DNA of 64,000 nt. Origin: JACQFZ01 sp045810625 (lineage in GTDB: Bacteria; Pseudomonadota; Gammaproteobacteria; Acidiferrobacterales; Sulfurifustaceae). Shown here one piece after another: positions 44,676 to 52,397 of the stretch. The position numbers and the translations under genes were made by a program. Position 1 is the first letter of the stretch. The number at the start of each line of letters is the position of its first letter. Location of the stretch: positions 1 through 64,000 of the forward strand of contig JBJMVQ010000016.1 of the NCBI GenBank assembly GCA_045810625.1. The letters are read 5' to 3'. A model generated the notes under the pieces. The model ran no database searches and was not told the DNA's origin. It saw only the letters and a program-made list of their open reading frames with translations.

Positions 44676-45203
44676 ATGAAATCGAGGATCGCTGCATCGT
44701 TGTTGTTGCTGGCCGCAACGCTGACGGCCGGCGTGGCCGCATACGCCCAGGACCTGCGCGTCGGTTACGTCGACATGCGCCGCGTCATGACCGAGACGAA
44801 GTCGGGGAAGCGCGTGAAGGCGGAGCTCGAGAAAACGTTCAAGCAGCGTCAAGAGGCGCTTGCGCGCGATCAGGAGGAGCTGAAGAAGCTGCAAGAAGCC
44901 TACGAGAAAGACAAGTTGCTGCTTTCGGATGCGCAAAAACAATCGAAGCAGCGCGAATTCGACGATAAGATGCGGGCGTACCAGAAGTCGGCGTCCGAGG
45001 CGCAGCGCGAGATCGACCAGAAGCAGATCGAATACAGCCGCAAAGCCTTGCCCGAGGTACAGGCAATCATTCGCGATCTGGCCAAGGAGCAGAAACTCGT
45101 TCTCGTTTTCGAGAAACACGAAATGCCGGTGCTTTACTCCGTTGACGGGCCGGATCTAACCGACAAGGTGATCCAGCGACTGGACGCGAAGGGGGGAGGG
45201 TAG
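44676..45203 (+). CDS. OmpH/Skp-family periplasmic chaperone
   Basis: A 175-residue protein with a cleavable signal peptide (MKSRIAASLLLLAATLTAGVAAYAQD, cut after AYA-Q) and a long charged coiled coil (about residues 55-130), the tentacles of the Skp fold. The start RVGYVDMRRVMTET matches the Skp/OmpH N-terminal strand. The ATG at 44676 follows GAGGCCGAAGG. Skp is normally encoded between bamA and lpxD; this copy stands alone between a diguanylate cyclase and a phosphoesterase gene, so it is probably a second copy or a specialised paralogue. Confidence 0.85.
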   Translation: MKSRIAASLLLLAATLTAGVAAYAQDLRVGYVDMRRVMTETKSGKRVKAELEKTFKQRQEALARDQEELKKLQEAYEKDKLLLSDAQKQSKQREFDDKMRAYQKSASEAQREIDQKQIEYSRKALPEVQAIIRDLAKEQKLVLVFEKHEMPVLYSVDGPDLTDKVIQRLDAKGGG

Positions 45204-45405
45204 TAGTAGTCGCAAGTGGGCTGCGGTTGCTTCGGCCGCCGCGCAGCCGCGAAGTAGTGCCCTCGATACGCCGTGGTCTCTTCCCGAATCCGATTTTTGC
45301 CGATGACCGTAGCCGGACAGGGTGATGTCCGGCCGGTCGCATTGCATCGAGTGCGAGCGCGCCGCGAAACGTTGCGCTATGCTGATGACGGCTGCGTAAC
45401 GATCA

Positions 45406-46425
45406 ATGAAAACCGAATTGTCCATCGCGGGTATCCCTCCCCTGGTCGAAGCGGGCGCGGGCGACGAAGTCACCGATCGCCCCGACCCCGTGGGCTCGCT
45501 TGTCGAGCTCTCACACCGCATCGGGCGTGCGCACGTGCGCGAGCGGCTGGCGCGTGAACACGCGCACGAGCAGCGCGTACGACGCCGTTTCGGTACGCGT
45601 TTCTTCTATGCCGAGGACGCGTTCTCCGCGCCCGGTGTGATTCGCGCGGGCCTGCGCCTCGCCGGTTTGTACGCGCGCGCGCGGCGCAATGCACGCGCGC
45701 TCACGGTGCGGGAAAATGTCGTTGCGTTGGCCGGGCTGCCGCGCGTGTTCGACGGCTTCACGTTGCTGCAGATCAGCGATCCGCATCTGGACCTCGGTCC
45801 CGATATCCCGGACATTCTTGTCGAATGTCTTGCCCCGCTCGCGTACGACGCCTGCGTGCTGACCGGCGACTACCGCGCGCGCACGTTCGGGCCCTTGGAA
45901 CCGACGCTCGCGGCGATGGCGCGCGTGCGGCCGCATCTCGAGGCGCCCGTTTATGCGGTGCTGGGCAATCACGACAGCATTCGCCTGGTTCCCGAGATCG
46001 AACGCCTCGGCATTCGTGTGCTGCTGAATGAGGCGGTCACGCTGGAACGAGACGGATACTCGCTCTATCTCGCCGGCATCGAGGACGCGCACCACTACCG
46101 GATGCACGATTTCGAGAAAGCCGCGCGCGGCATTCCGGCGAACGCGCCGGCGCTGCTGCTGTCGCATACACCCGAGGTTTACCGCGAGGCTGAACGCGCG
46201 GGCTTTCGCTTCATGCTGAGCGGCCACACGCACGGGGGGCAGATCTGTCTTCCCGGCGGCTTTCCCCTGATCATCGACGCCGATTGCCCGCGCCGCTTCG
46301 CGCGCGGCGCGTGGCGTTATCGCGACTTGATCGGCTACACGTCGGTTGGGTCGGGGACGTCGATCGCCGACGTCCGGCTCAATTGCCCGCCCGAAGTGAC
46401 GCTGCATCGCTTGCGCACCGTTTGA
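45406..46425 (+). CDS. Calcineurin-like metallophosphoesterase
   Basis: A 339-residue protein. The two-metal site is complete: Asp-x-His in LLQISDPHLD, Gly-Asp in VLTGDYRAR, GNHD in AVLGNHDSIR, His in LLLSHTPE and GHTHGG in MLSGHTHGGQICLP. The order and GHTHGGQ ending place it in the YaeI/phosphodiesterase-like group (UDP-lipid or glycerophosphodiester type substrates). No signal peptide or membrane helix is seen; the first 100 residues are arginine-rich and may contact the membrane or nucleic acid. The start has no clear ribosome site. The 202 bases before it contain a 7-bp hairpin at 45313-45332. Confidence 0.88.
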   Translation: MKTELSIAGIPPLVEAGAGDEVTDRPDPVGSLVELSHRIGRAHVRERLAREHAHEQRVRRRFGTRFFYAEDAFSAPGVIRAGLRLAGLYARARRNARALTVRENVVALAGLPRVFDGFTLLQISDPHLDLGPDIPDILVECLAPLAYDACVLTGDYRARTFGPLEPTLAAMARVRPHLEAPVYAVLGNHDSIRLVPEIERLGIRVLLNEAVTLERDGYSLYLAGIEDAHHYRMHDFEKAARGIPANAPALLLSHTPEVYREAERAGFRFMLSGHTHGGQICLPGGFPLIIDADCPRRFARGAWRYRDLIGYTSVGSGTSIADVRLNCPPEVTLHRLRTV

Positions 46426-46545
46426 TTCCGCGCTTCAACGGCGACGCACGCCGCTGCGGCGGCCGATTTCCGAACGAATCGCCGTTGATCGCGTTGCGCG
46501 TTTATGAGCGCGGGCAACATCACGTTAGCAAGACCCGATTAGATT

Positions 46546-46633
46546 GTTTACCGCAGAGGACACAGAGGACGCGGAGGAAAAGCAAGAGAATCGTAACACT
46601 CTCTGCGTTCTCCGCGTCCTCTGCGATGAAATT
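46546..46633. repeat. Dispersed palindromic repeat, copy 2
   Basis: The left arm (about 46546-46581, ACCGCAGAGGACAC...) and the right arm (about 46601-46633, CTCTGCGTTCTCCGCG...) are near-complements around a 19-base loop. It sits between the ends of the phosphoesterase and lptE genes, which face each other, and so would give a hairpin in either transcript. Confidence 0.85.
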
Positions 46634-46644
46634 AAATATTTCCT

Positions 46645-47187
46645 TTATTGATTCGGCGTGGTCGCGGCGCGCGCGAGTCGGCGCACGATCTGTTGCGCGG
46701 CGTCGACGCGCAGGTCGCGCAGCAACTCGCGCTCTTCCCTTTCCTTGGCCAGCACCTGGTTCGGATCGAAGCTGTAGTCGCGCTGCAAACGGATCGTCTG
46801 CTGCGCTACCGGCTGTGGACCATCGATTCGGAAGCTCACGGAATAGCGCAACGTGTATTCCGACGCCTTGGCGGTCGTGGTACGGACCGCCGCGACCTGG
46901 CTGTCGACGCGCTCCTCGAGCAGCGTCAGCGTCGGCACCGTGCCGGTCTCGACGACGTGCGCTCCATTCGCACTGAGCACATTGCGGACCGCGACGGCGA
47001 TCGGTGCGTTGGCTGCACCGCCTGTCTGCACGACGCGCAGCGTCGAGATCGACGCCGGAAGCACTGCCGATCCGCCGACTCCCCGCAGATGAAATCCGCA
47101 CCCCGCCGCGGCGACCATCGCGAGCGCGACGGCACTCGTCTGGGCGACGTGGACGATTCGCCGGCGCACGGCTCGCGCGGTTTTCAC
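46645..47187 (-). CDS. lptE: LPS-assembly lipoprotein LptE
   Basis: LptE plugs the LptD barrel that delivers LPS to the outer surface. The 180-residue protein has a lipoprotein signal with lipobox AAGC and the family signature GCGFHLRG directly at the acylated cysteine. The start is a GTG at 47187, three bases after the leuS stop, so translation is coupled. In most relatives holA follows lptE; here lptE ends at a palindromic repeat and a convergent gene, with no holA in the window. Confidence 0.92.
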   Translation of the reverse strand: MKTARAVRRRIVHVAQTSAVALAMVAAAGCGFHLRGVGGSAVLPASISTLRVVQTGGAANAPIAVAVRNVLSANGAHVVETGTVPTLTLLEERVDSQVAAVRTTTAKASEYTLRYSVSFRIDGPQPVAQQTIRLQRDYSFDPNQVLAKEREERELLRDLRVDAAQQIVRRLARAATTPNQ

Positions 47188-47190
47188 GGG

Positions 47191-49827
47191 TCAAACCACG
47201 ACATTGACGAGCTTGCCGGGCACGACGATCACCTTTCTTACCGGCTTGCCGGCGACGTGGCGCGCCACCGCATCGTCCGCCAACACCAGCTCGCGTATCC
47301 GGGCCTCCGCGGCATCCGCCGGGACCGGCACGCGCGCGCGTAGCTTGCCGTTGACCTGCACCACGATTTCGACCGTATCCTGCACGAGCGCGGTTTCGTC
47401 GTGAGTCGGCCAGGCGGCGCGTGAGATGTCATCGCCAAAGCCGAGCTCGCGCCACAGTACGTGCGTGATGTGCGGCGTGATGGGTGACAAGAGTCGAAGC
47501 AGAATGCTCAACCCCTCGGTGATCAGCGCCTGCCCGACCGGTTGATTTTTTGTTCCCGCCGAAACCTTACCGGCGAGCGGCAGCTTCTCGAGCGCGTTGA
47601 GGATCTTCATCGCGGCTGATGCGACCGTGTTGAACTGAAGGCGCTGGAAATCCGCGTTCGCCTGCTTGAGCGCGAGATGAATTTCACGCCGCGCGGCTCG
47701 CTGTTCATCGGCGGCCTGAGACCAGTCGATGGTCTCGGCCGACAGCTTCGCGTCCACGAAGCCGCTGCTTTCGGCCGCAAGACTCCACAATCGCTTCAAG
47801 AAGCGAAACGAACCTTCGACGCCGGAATCGGACCATTCGAGCGTGTGCTCGGGCGGTGCGGTGAAAATCACGAAAAAGCGCGCGGTGTCCGCGCCGTACT
47901 GCTCGATCAACGCCTGCGGGTCGACGCCGTTGTTCTTCGACTTCGACATCGTACCCAACCCGTCCCACTCGACCGGCTGGCCGTCTGAACGCAACACCGC
48001 ACCCACGCGGTTGCCCTTGTCGTCGTACTTCACGTCGACGTCGGCCGGGTTGTAATAGACGATGCGGCCCGAAGCGGGTTTGCGGTAATAAATATGGTTG
48101 AGCACCATGCCCTGCGTGAGCAGGCGTTCGAACGGCTCGGCGTAGCCGACGAGACCCAGATCGCGCATCGCTTTGGTCCAGAAGCGCGAGTAGAGCAAGT
48201 GTAGGATCGCGTGCTCGATGCCGCCGATGTACTGATCCACGGGCAGCCAGTAGCGCACGCGCTCGTCCACCATGGCATCGTCGTTGTCTGGGCACGCGTA
48301 GCGCGCGTAGTACCACGCCGAGTCGACGAAGGTATCCATCGTGTCGGTCTCGCGCCGCGCCGCGGCGCCGCAGCGCGGACACCTGCAGTTCAGAAAATCG
48401 GCCCGCTTGTTGAGCGGATTGCCGGTGCCGTCCGGCACGCAATCCTCCGGCAGCACGACGGGGAGCTGATCGTCCGGCACCGGCACGTCGCCGCACCGCT
48501 CGCAGTGGATGATCGGAATCGGACAGCCCCAGTAGCGCTGACGCGAGATGCCCCAATCGCGCAACCGCCACTGCACCTGTTTGTCGCCAAGGTCTTTCGT
48601 CTTGAGATCCGCCGCGATGGCGTCGACCGCCGCTTCGTAGCGGAGACCGTTGTACTTGCCGGAGTTCACGCAGCGGCCGTTTTCTTTGTCGGCGTACCAT
48701 TCCTGGTAGCCCTCGGTCGTGAACGCTTGGCCGCCGACGTCGATCACTTGTTTGATCGGCAAGCCGTACCTCTTGGCGAAGTGAAAGTCGCGCTCATCGT
48801 GTCCGGGCACACCCATCACCGCGCCCTCGCCGTACCCCATGAGCACGTAGTTGCCGACCCAAACCGGAACGGCTTCGCCCGTCAGCGGGTGCGTCACGTT
48901 CAAACCGGTCGGCATGCCTTTCTTTTCCATCGTGGCAAGGTCGGCTTCCATCACGGTGCCGCGTTTGCACTCTTCGATGAACGCCGCGAGCGCCGGATTG
49001 TTGCGCGCGGCGTAGGTCGCAAGCGGATGCTCGGCCGCGACGGCGCAGAACGTCACGCCCATGATCGTGTCCGCGCGGGTGGTGAACACCCAAAGCTTTT
49101 CGTCGCGTCCTTCGAGACGGTAGGGAAACGCGAAGCGTACGCCCACGCTTCGGCCGATCCAGTTCGCCTGCATCGAGCGCACGCGCTCCGGCCATTCGGG
49201 TAGCTGCGCGAGCGCGTCGAGCAGCTCCTGCGCGTAGGCGGTGATGCGCAGGTAATACATCGGTATCTCGCGCTTTTCGACCAGCGCGCCGGTGCGCCAG
49301 CCGCGGCCGTCGATCACCTGCTCGTTCGCGAGCACGGTCTGGTCGACCGGGTCCCAGTTCACCACGCCGCTCTTCTTGTAAGCGAGGCCTTTTTCGAGCA
49401 GACGCAGGAACAGCCACTGGTTCCACTTGTAGTAGTCCGGCTTGCACGTCGCCAGCTCGCGCGTCCAGTCAATGGCGAAGCCGAGCGATTGGAGCTGCTT
49501 CTTCATGTACGCGATGTTGTCGTAGGTCCATCTTGCCGGCGGCACGCGGTTCGCCATCGCTGCGTTTTCCGCCGGAAGCCCGAAAGCGTCCCAGCCCATC
49601 GGCTGCAGGACGTTGTAGCCCTGCATGCGCCGCTGCCGGCTGATGACGTCGCCGATGGTGTAGTTGCGCACGTGTCCCATGTGCAGTTTCCCGGAGGGAT
49701 ACGGGAACATGGAGAGGCAATAGTATTTGGGGCGCGCCGTGTCCTCGATCGCCCGAAACGCCCGGTTGCGCTCCCAGTCGGCCTGCGCCTTTTGCTCCAC
49801 TTCGCTTGGCAGATAACGCGGGTTCAT
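47191..49827 (-). CDS. leuS: Leucyl-tRNA synthetase
   Basis: LeuRS, 878 residues. HIGH appears as HMGH in GKLHMGHVRNYTIGD, and KMSKS as TMSKSKNNGVDP. The CP1 editing domain is present (TTRADTIMGVTF, GMPTGLNV), and a zinc-like cysteine set (CERCGDVPVPDDQLP and NCRCPRCGAAAR) is kept. I chose the ATG at 49827 (MNPRYLPSEVEQKAQ, the conserved opening); eight codons upstream are also open. First gene of the leuS-lptE unit. Confidence 0.97.
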   Translation of the reverse strand: MNPRYLPSEVEQKAQADWERNRAFRAIEDTARPKYYCLSMFPYPSGKLHMGHVRNYTIGDVISRQRRMQGYNVLQPMGWDAFGLPAENAAMANRVPPARWTYDNIAYMKKQLQSLGFAIDWTRELATCKPDYYKWNQWLFLRLLEKGLAYKKSGVVNWDPVDQTVLANEQVIDGRGWRTGALVEKREIPMYYLRITAYAQELLDALAQLPEWPERVRSMQANWIGRSVGVRFAFPYRLEGRDEKLWVFTTRADTIMGVTFCAVAAEHPLATYAARNNPALAAFIEECKRGTVMEADLATMEKKGMPTGLNVTHPLTGEAVPVWVGNYVLMGYGEGAVMGVPGHDERDFHFAKRYGLPIKQVIDVGGQAFTTEGYQEWYADKENGRCVNSGKYNGLRYEAAVDAIAADLKTKDLGDKQVQWRLRDWGISRQRYWGCPIPIIHCERCGDVPVPDDQLPVVLPEDCVPDGTGNPLNKRADFLNCRCPRCGAAARRETDTMDTFVDSAWYYARYACPDNDDAMVDERVRYWLPVDQYIGGIEHAILHLLYSRFWTKAMRDLGLVGYAEPFERLLTQGMVLNHIYYRKPASGRIVYYNPADVDVKYDDKGNRVGAVLRSDGQPVEWDGLGTMSKSKNNGVDPQALIEQYGADTARFFVIFTAPPEHTLEWSDSGVEGSFRFLKRLWSLAAESSGFVDAKLSAETIDWSQAADEQRAARREIHLALKQANADFQRLQFNTVASAAMKILNALEKLPLAGKVSAGTKNQPVGQALITEGLSILLRLLSPITPHITHVLWRELGFGDDISRAAWPTHDETALVQDTVEIVVQVNGKLRARVPVPADAAEARIRELVLADDAVARHVAGKPVRKVIVVPGKLVNVVV

Positions 49828-50005
49828 TGCGATGGCTTCGACACCGTTCACTGAAAGGGGCGAAGAATACCGTAACGGGCGCGTGGGTGACTACCGCAGC
49901 GCCCCGTTCATCGAGACGCCGCCGCGGGGGGAGCCGAAACTTGCCGGGATGGAATTTTCCGCCGCTTCCCGATATAGAGATGGCCGGCGCCTGCGGCTGA
50001 GAACG

Positions 50006-50503
50006 ATGACCTTCGGCGATTTGCTCGTCTACCTCGAATTACTGCTACTCCTCGGTGTCGCGAACGGTACGCCGCTTTTTACCAATACGCTGCTGCGTCG
50101 TCGTTTCAACCGCCCGCTCGACGGCGGGACCCTATTCGTCGACGGTCGTCCGCTGTTCGGACCCTCCAAGACGGTCCGGGGGGTTGTCGTGGCGCTTATC
50201 CTCACGCCGCTCGCCGCCGTGGTGCTCGGGCTCGGCGCTGTCGGTGGGCTGCTGATTGCGCTCTTCGCGATGATCGGCGATCTCTTCTCGAGCTTTACCA
50301 AGCGCCGCCTGGGCCGGCATTCGAGCAGCCAGGCGTTGGGACTCGATCAGATCCCGGAAAGCCTGTTTCCGCTGATCGCCGTGCGGGAACGTTACGATCT
50401 CGACGCCGTCGAAATCGCGGCGCTGGTCGTCGTGTTCGTCGTGCTCGAGCTGATCTTGTCGCGGGTGCTGTTCCGCCTGCGACTGCGCGATCAGCCGTAC
50501 TGA
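50006..50503 (+). CDS. CarS-like CDP-lipid synthase family membrane protein
   Basis: A 165-residue protein with about five membrane helices. NGTPLFTNTLLRRRFNRPLDGG, PLFGPSKTVRGV and a C-terminal GLDQIPESLFPLIAVR match the CDP-archaeol synthase (CarS, formerly DUF46) family, related to CdsA. The archaeal enzyme transfers CTP to digeranylgeranylglyceryl phosphate; bacterial homologues are common but unassigned, and an ordinary CDP-diacylglycerol role is possible. The ATG at 50006 starts the first membrane helix; upstream codons are hydrophilic. It lies divergently next to leuS and convergent with ettA. Confidence 0.75.
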   Translation: MTFGDLLVYLELLLLLGVANGTPLFTNTLLRRRFNRPLDGGTLFVDGRPLFGPSKTVRGVVVALILTPLAAVVLGLGAVGGLLIALFAMIGDLFSSFTKRRLGRHSSSQALGLDQIPESLFPLIAVRERYDLDAVEIAALVVVFVVLELILSRVLFRLRLRDQPY

Positions 50504-50586
50504 TGCAGCACCGCGGCGGCTCGGTTTTACCCCGACCGGGCCACGCGCTCATAAGGGGTCGATGCGCCGCGCCCCGACTCGGCGGC

Positions 50587-52263
50587 TCAGTGCACCAGCT
50601 TCTTGTACTTGATCCGGTGCGGTTGCTCGGCTTCTTCGCCGTAACGACGCTTGCGGTCGGCTTCGTAGTCGGCGTAGTTGCCCTCGAACCAGACGACCTT
50701 GCTATCGCCTTCGAACGCGAGGATGTGTGTCGCGATGCGGTCGAGAAACCAGCGATCGTGCGAGATCACCACCGCGCAGCCGCCGAAGTCGAGCAGCGCG
50801 TCTTCGAGCGCGCGCAGCGTGTCGACGTCGAGATCGTTGGTCGGCTCGTCGAGCAGCAGCAGGTTACCACCGCTCTTCAGGAGCTTCGCGAGATGCACGC
50901 GGTTGCGCTCGCCGCCTGAGAGGTCCTTAACGAATTTCTGCTGATCGGCACCGCGAAAATTGAATCGACCGCAATAAGCGCGCGATGGCACTTCCTGCTT
51001 GCCGAGCAGAATGTTGTCGTGGCCGTCGGAGATTTCTTCCCAGACGGTCTTGTTGCCGTCGAGCAAGTCGCGCGACTGATCGACGTACGCGAGCTTCACC
51101 GTCGGACCGACGCGCAGCTCGCCGCTGTCCGGCTTTTCCTGCCCGACGATCATGCGGAACAGCGTCGTTTTGCCCGCGCCGTTCGGTCCGATGACGCCGA
51201 CGATGCCGCCGCGCGGCAGGCTGAAGTTGAGATTGTCGATGAGCAGGCGGTCGCCGAATCCTTTGCTCAGGTTCTTCGCTTCGACCACCAAATCGCCGAG
51301 GCGCGGTCCGGCGGGGAGGAAGATTTCCTTGGTCTCGTTGCGCTTCTGGTATTCCTGCGATGCGAGCTCTTCGTAGCGCGCGAGACGCGCTTTGCTCTTC
51401 GCGTGCCGGCCTTTCGGATTGGTGCGCACCCATTCGAGCTCTTCTTTCATCGCTTTGACGCGCGCGGTCTCCTGCTTCTCCTCGATCTCGAGGCGCTTCT
51501 CTTTCTGTTCGAGCCACGAGGAGTAGTTGCCCTTCCACGGAATGCCGTGGCCGCGGTCGAGCTCCAAAATCCAGCCGGCCACGTTGTCGAGGAAATAGCG
51601 GTCGTGCGTGACGGCGACGACGGTGCCGGGATAGTCGTGCAGGAACCGTTCGAGCCACGCGACCGACTCGGCGTCGAGATGGTTGGTCGGCTCATCGAGC
51701 AGCAGCATGTCCGGTTGCGACAAGAGCAGCCGGCACAGCGCGACGCGCCGGCGCTCGCCGCCCGAGAGCTTTGTCACGTCCGCGTCCCACGGCGGCAGGC
51801 GCAGCGCGTCGGCGGCGATTTCGAGCTTGCGTTCGAGCTCCCACGCCCCGGCGGCGTCGATTTTCTCCTGCAATCTTGCCTGCTTTTCGAGCAGCTTCTC
51901 CATCTCGGTGTCGGACATCGGGTCGCCGAACTTCATGGAGATTTCGTTGAACTCATCGAGCAGCTTCTTCGTCGCCGCGACGGCTTCTTCGACGTTGCCG
52001 CGTACGTCTTTGTTTGGATCGAGCTGCGGTTCTTGCGGCAGGAAACCGACGTAGGTGCCGGGCTGCGGCCTCGCTTCGCCCTCGTAGTTGCTGTCGACCC
52101 CCGCCATGATGCGCAGCAGGGTCGACTTGCCCGCACCGTTCAGGCCGAGCACGCCGATCTTGGCGCCCGGGAAAAACGACAACGAAATGTCCCGCAAGAT
52201 CTCGCGCTTGGGCGGCACGATCTTCGAGACGCGATGCATGGTGAATATGTATTGACCGGACAT
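50587..52263 (-). CDS. ettA: Energy-dependent translational throttle protein EttA (ABC-F)
   Basis: EttA binds the ribosomal E site and gates entry into elongation according to the ATP/ADP ratio. The 558-residue protein has two ATPase modules: Walker A GLNGAGKSTLL and GPNGAGKTTLF, signatures LSGGERRRVALCR and LSGGERNRVHLAK, and Walker B LLLDEPTNHLD and LLLDEPTNDLD. Between them is the arm/linker (EWVRTNPKGRHAKSKARLARYEE). It ends RIKYKKLVH, typical of EttA/YjjK. It has no membrane domain. Confidence 0.96.
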   Translation of the reverse strand: MSGQYIFTMHRVSKIVPPKREILRDISLSFFPGAKIGVLGLNGAGKSTLLRIMAGVDSNYEGEARPQPGTYVGFLPQEPQLDPNKDVRGNVEEAVAATKKLLDEFNEISMKFGDPMSDTEMEKLLEKQARLQEKIDAAGAWELERKLEIAADALRLPPWDADVTKLSGGERRRVALCRLLLSQPDMLLLDEPTNHLDAESVAWLERFLHDYPGTVVAVTHDRYFLDNVAGWILELDRGHGIPWKGNYSSWLEQKEKRLEIEEKQETARVKAMKEELEWVRTNPKGRHAKSKARLARYEELASQEYQKRNETKEIFLPAGPRLGDLVVEAKNLSKGFGDRLLIDNLNFSLPRGGIVGVIGPNGAGKTTLFRMIVGQEKPDSGELRVGPTVKLAYVDQSRDLLDGNKTVWEEISDGHDNILLGKQEVPSRAYCGRFNFRGADQQKFVKDLSGGERNRVHLAKLLKSGGNLLLLDEPTNDLDVDTLRALEDALLDFGGCAVVISHDRWFLDRIATHILAFEGDSKVVWFEGNYADYEADRKRRYGEEAEQPHRIKYKKLVH

Positions 52264-52397
52264 GATGGCGGTTGCGCGACGTAAAGGTTGAGTCGGATTG
52301 AATGGCTCGCTTCGGACACCGGAGTCCGCAGAAACAGCCGCGCCGGATGCCCGTGCAAGACGATAACGAATCAGTATGGCGTTTTACGGGAGAGAGC

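Noticed and set aside
45204..45405. Riboswitch in the leader of the metallophosphoesterase gene
   Set aside because: One 7-bp hairpin (45313-45332) is visible but no conserved riboswitch core (c-di-GMP, TPP, cobalamin, SAM) could be matched.
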